From the NCBI GenBank assembly GCA_024330215.1, contig JANDLU010000013.1, positions 1 through 56,702 on the forward strand: DNA of 56,702 nt. Reading direction: 5' to 3'. Source of the stretch: Candidatus Gaiellasilicea maunaloa (GTDB taxonomy: Bacteria; Actinomycetota; Thermoleophilia; Gaiellales; Gaiellaceae). Both the position numbers and the translations under genes were made by a program. The notes beneath the pieces were generated by a model. The model searched no databases. It was not told the DNA's origin and saw only the letters and a program-made list of their open reading frames with translations. Numbering within the stretch: the stretch's first letter is position 1; each line of letters begins with the position of its first letter. Shown here in pieces: positions 51,737 to 56,702 of this stretch.

Positions 51737-52198
51737 ATGTCGAAGGTCGAGGAGTCGATCGAGCTCGAGGTTCCGGTTCGGACCGCCTACAACCAGTGGA
51801 CGCAGTTCGAGGAGTTCCCGCAGTTCATGGAGCACGTGGACGAGGTGAAGCAGCTCGACGACGAGCATCTGCACTGGAAGGTGACGATCGCCGGCAAGAC
51901 CGAGGAGTTCGACGCCGAGGTCGCGGAGCAGATCCCGGACACCCGGATCGCCTGGAGGAGCACGAGCGGCCGTCAGAACTCCGGTGCCGTCGACTTCCAT
52001 CCGCTCGGGGACAATCGCTCGCAGATCATGGTCGCCCTGGACGCCGAGACAGAGGGGGCGATGGAGAAGGCGGCCGACGCGAGCGGCTTCGCGGCGCGAC
52101 AGCTCCGAGGCGACCTGAAGCGCTTCAAGGAGCTGATCGAGCAGCAGGGCAGCGAGACCGGCGCCTGGCGCGGCATCGTCGAGCGCGACGCGAGCTGA
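51737..52198 (+). CDS. SRPBCC-family (cyclase/dehydrase-like) protein
   Basis: This 153-aa START-like helix-grip protein reads VEESIELEVPVRTAYNQWTQ, FEEFPQFMEHVDEVKQLDD, LHWKVTIAGKTEEFDAEVAE and RIAWRSTSG. These segments are typical of the coenzyme-Q-binding/polyketide-cyclase-like group common in actinobacteria, which binds hydrophobic ligands. The ATG at 51737 is chosen because AAAGG ends 6 nt before it; ATG 51731 is too close. It is preceded by a pair of TAGACA-N3-TGT sites. Confidence 0.9.
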   Translation: MSKVEESIELEVPVRTAYNQWTQFEEFPQFMEHVDEVKQLDDEHLHWKVTIAGKTEEFDAEVAEQIPDTRIAWRSTSGRQNSGAVDFHPLGDNRSQIMVALDAETEGAMEKAADASGFAARQLRGDLKRFKELIEQQGSETGAWRGIVERDAS

Positions 52199-52225
52199 CC
52201 TCACGCGCTCTCGCGGCGAATGGGC

Positions 52226-52251
52226 GGCGATCGTCGATCATCTCGATCGCC
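52226..52251 (+). terminator. Likely terminator after the SRPBCC gene
   Basis: GGCGATCG (52226-52233) and CGATCGCC (52244-52251) form a perfect 8-bp stem with a 10-nt loop, 28 nt after the stop codon. A weak T-run (GTCCGTTTG) follows. There is no competing gene in this gap. Confidence 0.5.
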
Positions 52252-52334
52252 GTCCGTTTGCATCGTCGTCCTCGAGCCGGATCGCGTCTGAGGCGTGACC
52301 GCCGTACGGCGTCTCTCCGGCCACGGAACCTGTC

Positions 52335-53462
52335 GTGCGGGCGCGGTGTAACTCTTCGCGAGATGATCGTCTGATCGTTCGTCTGCTCGCTCTGCTCTTG
52401 ACCCTCGCGACCGCCGCCGCGGCAGCTGCGTCGAACTTCGTACCTGGCGGGGCGGCTGCGAATACGACGATCTTCGCGGAGTCGTCACCAGGTGCCGCCG
52501 CGGAGCCGAGGCCGCTTCGTGGCGTGCCGCTCACCGGCGTCACCGGCCTTCGGCTTCTCGTCGCGAACAATCCGCCCTTTCTCCTCGACGTCGACACAGG
52601 ACGGATCACGCACATCAGAGGCCTGACCGTCCGCGGCCATGCCGTTCTGACCGTGCTCGCCGTAGGCAGGGACGCGATCGTGCGGCTCGAGCGGAACCCG
52701 CTTGCGAACAAGATCCCTCGCGACGAGATCTATGTCGTCCGCCGGGGCTCGACGAGAGCCACGCGGCTCGCGACTGCCTCGGAGGTCGCGCCGGCCGCCG
52801 GCGGGTCCGCGGTCTGGCTGAAAGCCCACGAGGACGCGAGGAACTGCACCCTTCGCAAGCTCGCACTAAATGGAAGCGAACGGCAGAGTCCGAGACCGGT
52901 ACCGTGCTCGACCAGGCTTGTCGACGCGGACGGTCGGGCGCTTCTGATCGAGGGACGCTCCATCATCGACCCGAACACGGGAGAGACGTTGCTCGACGCA
53001 GCCCGGCTCTGGGCGATCGCCGGCGAGTTCGCCGTCACCACCGAGCGTTCCCTGGGACCGCTCACGCTGACGGACCTACGCAGCAACCAGACATGGCGGC
53101 TGCGTTACCCCAGCCGGGTCGGCGGCCAGGGTGGCACGGATGAGGCAGCCGTCGGGGAAACGGGAACAATCGCTCTCTCCTTTTCGGATCCCGCGTACCA
53201 GCTCGGCGGGACGCAGGTCACCGATGTCTGGCTCCTCGATCCGGCCGCGCGCCGCTTCCGCCACCTTCCCGATCTGCCGGCTGTGGTCTCGCTGAAGTCC
53301 ACGAGCATGTCGTGGACGAGCGATGGTCGGCTGGTGATGCTCGCGGAGACTGACCAGCGAAACGTCGTCGCCGTCTGGCGGCCCGGGCAGAAACGGATCA
53401 GAGTGCGACCCGTCCGGATTCCTGCTCGGAACAGCGGCAGCGACGCATTCGTCGTCTGGTGA
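52335..53462 (+). CDS. Secreted protein of unknown function, possible beta-propeller
   Basis: This 375-aa protein starts at GTG 52335. The signal peptide has basic residues (RARCNSSRDDR), a hydrophobic core (LLALLLTLATAAAAAA) and a likely cleavage near SNF. The mature part shows repeated beta-strand blocks with turns (LLVANNPPFLLDVDTGRIT, DEIYVVRRGSTRATRLATAS, TDVWLLDPAARRFRHLPDLP, MSWTSDGRLVMLAETDQRN), suggesting a propeller that reads or binds an extracellular ligand. The family was not recognised. Confidence 0.72.
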   Translation: MRARCNSSRDDRLIVRLLALLLTLATAAAAAASNFVPGGAAANTTIFAESSPGAAAEPRPLRGVPLTGVTGLRLLVANNPPFLLDVDTGRITHIRGLTVRGHAVLTVLAVGRDAIVRLERNPLANKIPRDEIYVVRRGSTRATRLATASEVAPAAGGSAVWLKAHEDARNCTLRKLALNGSERQSPRPVPCSTRLVDADGRALLIEGRSIIDPNTGETLLDAARLWAIAGEFAVTTERSLGPLTLTDLRSNQTWRLRYPSRVGGQGGTDEAAVGETGTIALSFSDPAYQLGGTQVTDVWLLDPAARRFRHLPDLPAVVSLKSTSMSWTSDGRLVMLAETDQRNVVAVWRPGQKRIRVRPVRIPARNSGSDAFVVW

Positions 53463-53487
53463 GGTGCTCGCCCGTCCGGCAACGTCG

Positions 53488-53670
53488 CTAGGGCGACCAA
53501 GATTTGCGGCCGGGGTACCGGGGGTGGAAGGCCAGGCGCGCGAGGCGGTCCCCTTGACTGAGGTCTGCGACCTCGAGCGGGGGAACGCGGAAGCGCCAGA
53601 CGTCGCGGGGGAGCGACCGCATCGGTGGTAGGCCGCGCTCGGCGAGGTGGCGGTAGCACTCCGCCCACAC
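53488..53670 (-). CDS. Possible 60-aa gene fragment
   Basis: The frame starts at a GTG (53668-53670) two codons after an in-frame stop. It encodes WAECYRHLAERGLPPMRSLP and then DVWRFRVPPLEVADLSQ. The LPRDVWRFRV...VADL pattern is faintly like the C-terminal part of RES-domain toxins, but the match is weak. It may be the tail of a decayed gene next to the toxin-antitoxin genes. Confidence 0.35.
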   Translation of the reverse strand: MWAECYRHLAERGLPPMRSLPRDVWRFRVPPLEVADLSQGDRLARLAFHPRYPGRKSWSP

Positions 53671-53701
53671 CGTGGCCTAGTCACCGTACGGAAGGTGTGT
53701 G

Positions 53702-53707
53702 TACAAT
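53702..53707 (+). promoter_or_regulatory. Leaderless-type -10 of the tacA-tacT operon
   Basis: TACAAT matches the -10 consensus at five of six positions and ends 6 nt before the tacA ATG (53714), so transcription should begin at the start codon. The palindrome CCGTACGG at about 53684-53691 lies upstream and may be the antitoxin operator. Confidence 0.6.
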
Positions 53708-53713
53708 GAGCGC

Positions 53714-53986
53714 ATGGCGAAGATCAAGGAGCGATGGGACTTCCGCGTTGCAACCGAGACGGACAGCCTCGTCAGGCACGCAGCGGAGACCGCTGACAGA
53801 ACGTTGACCGACTTCGTGGTCGACGCGGCTGTCGTCGAAGCCGAGCGCGTGCTGGCCGATCGGACCGAGTTCGTCCTGGGTACCGAGCAGTGGGCCCGCT
53901 TCGTCGAGCTGCTCGACCGTCCACCACAGGACAAGCCGGGGCTCGAGAAGCTCTTCGCCAAGCCGAGCGCCTTCTCAGCCGAGTAG
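53714..53986 (+). CDS. tacA: DUF1778 (TacA-type) antitoxin
   Basis: This 90-aa ribbon-helix-helix antitoxin has DNA-binding residues in WDFRVATETDSLVRHAAE and the conserved TLTDFVVDAAVVEAERVLAD segment. The C-terminal PPQDKPGLEKLFAKPSAF wraps the acetyltransferase toxin. The ATG at 53714 is preferred over GTG 53699 because the -10 places transcription start at that ATG. The toxin gene follows after 2 nt. Confidence 0.92.
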   Translation: MAKIKERWDFRVATETDSLVRHAAETADRTLTDFVVDAAVVEAERVLADRTEFVLGTEQWARFVELLDRPPQDKPGLEKLFAKPSAFSAE

Positions 53987-53988
53987 CC

Positions 53989-54510
53989 GTGGCGTACCGG
54001 CGCCCCGAGGCGCTCGGGAAGCACCACCGCGTCGACGAGTTCCAGTGCGGCGAGCCAGCGCTCGACGAGTGGCTCAAACGGCACGCACGTGCCGCGCAGG
54101 CCTCCGACTCCGCCCGTGTGTTCGTCGCGACGCTCGAGGCCGGAGAGACCGTCATCGGCTACTACGCGCTCGCCGCCGCCCAGGTTGCTCCCAAAGACAC
54201 GACGGCGCGAGCGCGCAAGGGCCAGCCGCAAGCGCGGCCGGTGGCGGCGATCCTGCTGGCCCGGCTCGCGGTCGACCAGAAGCACCAAGAGGCAGGACTC
54301 GGCCGCTCACTTCTCCAGGACGTCCTCCTACGCTGCGTGGAAGCCGCGGACGCGATCGGCGCGCGCGTCCTGCTCGTCCACGCCAAGCACGACGCGGCGA
54401 AGTCCTGGTACATGCAGTACAGCTTCGAGGAGTCACCGACCGACCCGCTCCACCTGCTGATGCTGATGAAGGACGTCCGCGCGTTCCTCGACCAACACGG
54501 AGTCGGGTAG
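53989..54510 (+). CDS. tacT: GNAT-family acetyltransferase toxin (TacT-type)
   Basis: This 173-aa protein is of the type that acetylates aminoacyl-tRNA and blocks translation. FQCGEPALDEWLKRHARAAQ near the N-terminus is characteristic of the TacT group. The acetyl-CoA loop is in ILLARLAVDQKHQEAGLGRS. The catalytic tyrosine region is SWYMQYSFEE. The GTG start at 53989 is 2 nt after the antitoxin stop. Confidence 0.92.
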   Translation: MAYRRPEALGKHHRVDEFQCGEPALDEWLKRHARAAQASDSARVFVATLEAGETVIGYYALAAAQVAPKDTTARARKGQPQARPVAAILLARLAVDQKHQEAGLGRSLLQDVLLRCVEAADAIGARVLLVHAKHDAAKSWYMQYSFEESPTDPLHLLMLMKDVRAFLDQHGVG

Positions 54511-55091
54511 CCTCCTAGCGTTCCGACTCCGGGCGACGTACCGGATCACGACGCCGCAGCTTCGAGTTGGAGTCGCGACCGGAGCTTGGCTACCGCGAGT
54601 TTGCCCTGTCAGGCGTTGTCGCTCTAGTTGGTTCCCAGCACGGCGGTCCGACGCTCGCCAGTCACGCTAGCTGCGCACCATCTCCGCCCCGACGCTCATG
54701 ACCCGCTAGAGCATGGTTGCATGAGTGCTCGCGCCCTACAGGTTGCAGGGCTCTGTGCACAGCTTGCTCGGTAGTCTGAGTTGACAACGAGCCGTAGTAT
54801 CACGAGGTATGCATCAAATGCGTTCGCGACATCCACCGCTCGCCTGATCCACGGTTCAAGCGAACCCCACGCGGTCGCGGAGCTCAGAAAGGCCTATACG
54901 GGATTCGAACACCCCTGCAAATCACGGATTTATGATGCCAGCGGAATCACCGGGCATGCACGCCGTGAGCGTACCGACCCACAACAACTCGAAACGGGGT
55001 AGTTCTGGGTCCCAAACTACCGCTCGCCCTCGCTGCCCGATGACCCCTCTGCCGCGGTTCCGTTCGCACTTCTCTCGGTATCGTTCTGTCC
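54511..55091. other. Gene-free stretch with a tRNA T-arm-like segment
   Basis: No supported coding region was found; the 73-codon frame at 54781-55002 lacks protein-like composition. The segment is less GC-rich than its surroundings. On the minus strand about 54893-54912 reads GGGGTGTTCGAATCCCG, which contains the TTCGAAT of tRNA T-loops, but the arms do not pair as a canonical tRNA and no acceptor 5' strand was found. TTGACA at 54781 has no well-spaced -10. With the nearby integrase remnant, this may be an old attachment-site region. Confidence 0.4.
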
Positions 55092-55313
55092 ATGGCTGAT
55101 CAACTCGAACTGACGATCGTCTTCGAGCCCGGCGAGGACGGCTGGGTGATCGCGTCGATTCCGGAGGTCGCGGGCGTCTTCAGTCAGGGCCACACGCGGG
55201 AAGAGGCGCGCGCGAACGTGATCGACGCGCTACGGCTGATGCTCTCACCCGAGCCGGCCGGTGACGACGACCAGCGCGAGCGCGAGCAGCTGCATCTGAC
55301 GATCGCTGCGTGA
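55092..55313 (+). CDS. hicB: HicB-type antitoxin
   Basis: This 73-aa protein has the HicB partial RNase-H-like fold: LTIVFEPGEDGWVIASIPEV, AGVFSQGHTREEARANVIDA, LRLMLSP. It lacks a long DNA-binding tail, so autoregulation may need the toxin. The toxin gene overlaps by 4 nt; antitoxin-first order is one of the two known hic arrangements. Confidence 0.88.
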   Translation: MADQLELTIVFEPGEDGWVIASIPEVAGVFSQGHTREEARANVIDALRLMLSPEPAGDDDQREREQLHLTIAA

Positions 55314-55504
55314 AGCGGCGCGATCTCGAGCGCCACCTGCGCGCTCAGGGCTGCCGGGAAATCGACGAGGGCGCGAATCACACCCGCTGGGCCGGCCCGG
55401 AAGGCGCACGCTCGGTCATTCCGCGCCACCGCGAGATCGACTTCGGTCTCGCGCGCAAGATCTGCTCCCAGCTCGACGTACCGTCGCCCTCCGGCAGCCG
55501 ATAG
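55310..55504 (+). CDS. hicA: HicA-type mRNA interferase toxin
   Basis: This 64-aa double-stranded-RNA-binding-like toxin reads KRRDLERHLRAQGCREIDEG, with the catalytic histidine in GANHTRWAG, SVIPRHREIDFGLARKICSQ and then LDVP. The GTG start at 55310 overlaps hicB. HicA cleaves mRNA when free of HicB. Confidence 0.9.
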   Translation: MKRRDLERHLRAQGCREIDEGANHTRWAGPEGARSVIPRHREIDFGLARKICSQLDVPSPSGSR

Positions 55505-55531
55505 GCACCGCCGGTCCTAGGAGCGGGTCGT

Positions 55532-55770
55532 TCAGTCTCCTCGCGAACCAGGAGCCACGAGCGGCGCGTAGTCGATCTCGCTCTCGTCGACGAGCACATG
55601 CGAGTACGTGTTCGCGGTCACGGCGAGGTTGCGCTGCCCGACGTGCTCGCCGATCCGTGCCCACGGCAGGCTGCCCAGATGCAAGAGGGAGATCCGGCGT
55701 GACGTGGGTCGTGCCGCGAGAATGCCGGGACGCCGGCGGCGGTGCAAGCGCGCGCGATGGCGGTCCGTAG
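55532..55770 (-). pseudogene. Tyrosine recombinase (phage-type integrase), C-terminal remnant
   Basis: The end of an integrase is recognisable: LRTAIARACTAAGVPAFS, then HDPRH (normally HDLRH with the catalytic His/Arg), RRISLLHLGSLPWARIGEHV, and the nucleophile region TANTYSHVLVDESEIDY. One base is missing near 55700, shifting the frame between HDPRH and RRISLL. The 5' part is cut off at about 55770, where IS3-type sequence begins. It is not functional. Confidence 0.8.
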
Positions 55771-56618
55771 ACGGTCTGCCAGCGGCGAGCGTGCCAGAAC
55801 ACGGGGCAGCACCGCTCGACCCAGCGCCACCAGCCCGGGCGGGCGGCGAGCGCGAGGATGGATTGCGGGCGCGGTTGCGGAAGCTCTCGGCCGAGCATCC
55901 GCGCTGGGGCTACCGGCTCGCCTGGGGCGCCGTCCGCGAGGAGGGCTGGGCCGTCAACCGCAAGAAGGATCCAGCGGTTGTGGCGCGAGGAGGGCCTGCG
56001 CGTGCCGCAGCGCAAGCGGAAGCGTCTCCGGCTCGGCGAGTCGACCGTGCCTGCCGAGCGGCTGCGGGCCGAGCGACCCAACCACGTCTGGCCGCTTGAT
56101 TTCCAGTTCGACACCACGGTCGACGGCAGAACGTTGAAGTTGCTCCACGTCGTCGACGAGCACACCCGCGAAGCATTGGCGATCCGCGTCGCCCGTTCGA
56201 TCGACGCCGACCACACCGTCCGGGTGCTCGACCAAATCGTCCGTGAGCGCGGCACGCCACCCGAGCTCGTGCGGATGGACAACGGCCCCGAGCTGACCGC
56301 CAACGCGCTGCGAGACTGGTGCCGCTTCGATGGGACCGCCCGCAGCTTCATCGAGCCCGGCTCGCGCTGGCAGAACCCGTTTGTCGAGTCGTTCGGCTCC
56401 CGCGTCCGCGACGAGGTGCTCTCCGTCGAAGCGTTCGACTCCCTGCTCGAGGCGCAAACGGTCATCAATGACTGGAAAGACATCTACAACCACAAGCGGC
56501 CGCACAGCAGCCTCAGCTGGACACCGCCGGCCGTCTACGCCGCTAGCCTGACCAGACCACCCGCGGAGGTGACAACCCGACTCTCATAGCGGTCGGACCA
56601 ACAAACGGGGGCCGGTCA
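55771..56618 (+). mobile_element. IS3-family insertion sequence, 5'-truncated
   Basis: This is the right part of an IS3-type element: most of orfB and a right end finishing GGGGGCCGGTCA at 56618. The left inverted end and orfA are missing; the left edge is an abrupt junction with the integrase remnant at about 55770. The insertion right of 56618 appears to split another transposase frame, so elements are nested here. Confidence 0.7.
55774..56589 (+). pseudogene. IS3-family transposase OrfB, frameshifted twice
   Basis: The N-terminal part reads VCQRRACQNTGQHRSTQRHQ in the main frame, then LRARLRKLSAEHPRWGYRLA in a second frame (about 55857-55967). It then returns to the main frame at RIQRLWREEGLRVPQRKRKR. 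The rve domain is intact, with the DDE triad at codons 56098 (PLDFQFD), 56278 (RMDNGPE) and 56386 (FVESF). The 35 residues between the last two are the DD(35)E hallmark of IS3. The later shift is an extra A in AAGAAGG near 55968, which does not resemble the usual slippery site. Confidence 0.8.
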
Positions 56619-56702
56619 GTAGCGGTCGACGTAGCCGCCGATCCCTTGTCGGGCGTCGTCGAGGTCTCGTATTGGTTCAGCCAGACCTCTCTTTCTTTGA
56701 GT
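56616..56702 (-). pseudogene. Possible transposase C-terminal fragment interrupted by the IS (runs off the window)
   Basis: On the minus strand the frame reads LAEPIRDLDDARQGIGGYVD and then RY, ending with a TGA supplied by the IS end. DLDDARQGIGGYVDRY resembles the penultimate segment of IS3/IS481-type transposases, which normally continues with an RPH motif. If so, the IS at 56618 inserted into an older transposase gene. Only 28 codons are visible, so the call is tentative. Confidence 0.35.

Noticed and set aside
54880-54960. Functional tRNA gene on the minus strand
   Set aside because: Only a T-loop-like TTCGAAT is seen. The T stem does not pair properly, and no D-arm or matching acceptor strand could be found.
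54781-55002. 73-codon frame starting at TTG
   Set aside because: Composition is not protein-like, there is no ribosome site, and no recognisable motif. The TTGACA at its start has no -10 at a workable distance.
55968-55975. Programmed frameshift in the IS3 transposase
   Set aside because: The shift is far inside orfB rather than at the orfA/orfB boundary, and AAGAAGG is not a usual A-rich slippery site. A second shift nearby points to decay or sequence error.

Overview
The window reads as a chromosomal segment of a very GC-rich actinobacterium. The gene set and gene style (division cluster without ftsA, many GTG/TTG starts, 1-4 nt operon overlaps, several start codons placed about 6 nt after a -10-like hexamer) resemble the class Thermoleophilia. 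That placement is inference; no rRNA or other marker gene here settles it.

Layout. 1-3543: the end of an OmpR-type response regulator, a membrane protein divergent from an XRE/MmyB regulator, an ECF sigma factor coupled to an O6-alkylguanine-DNA alkyltransferase, and a PfkB-family sugar kinase. 3616-18725: an almost complete division/cell-wall (dcw) cluster, mraZ-rsmH-ftsL-ftsI-murE-murF-mraY-murD-ftsW-murG-murC-murB-ftsQ-ftsZ, opened by a textbook MraZ operator and interrupted only by a 350-bp gene-poor stretch before ftsQ. 18768-23295: the glycine-cleavage operon gcvT-gcvH-gcvPA-gcvPB plus a small gene. 23343-38880: mixed housekeeping and accessory genes (MMPL transporter, two PIN-domain toxin-antitoxin modules around rlmN, threonine aldolase, serine hydrolase, Ca/H antiporter, endonuclease IV, MFS transporter, gltX, a lone receiver protein, an M3-like peptidase). 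38987-47861: one long operon that pairs a Liv-type ABC importer with a hydrolase, an acyl-CoA ligase, a TetR regulator, a KAS III-like enzyme and a MaoC hydratase. This looks like import of a carboxylic or amino acid followed by CoA activation. 47957-53462: an L,D-transpeptidase, then a MerR-DICT regulator with a broken photolyase gene on one side and a membrane protein and SRPBCC protein on the other, all around a shared TAGACA-N3-TGT motif. 53488-56702: an accessory end with TacAT and HicBA modules, a decayed integrase, and a truncated IS3-type element that appears to sit inside another transposase.

The most unusual features are as follows. (1) Three copies of a 36-41-nt double-stem palindrome built on TTGTGTT/AACACAA; two flank a small orphan gene in opposite orientation and one lies in frame inside the acyl-CoA ligase. 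(2) A single ORF joining the LivF ATPase to the LivH permease, with an in-frame internal Shine-Dalgarno/TTG at the junction. (3) A chimera of a DNA-methyltransferase N-terminus with a HELGH peptidase fragment. (4) A candidate MerR-DICT stress/light regulon with a repeated operator. (5) Compact MurC and MurD, and an unusually long ftsW/murG overlap.

All function calls rest on reading motifs and family resemblance by eye. No database search was possible.
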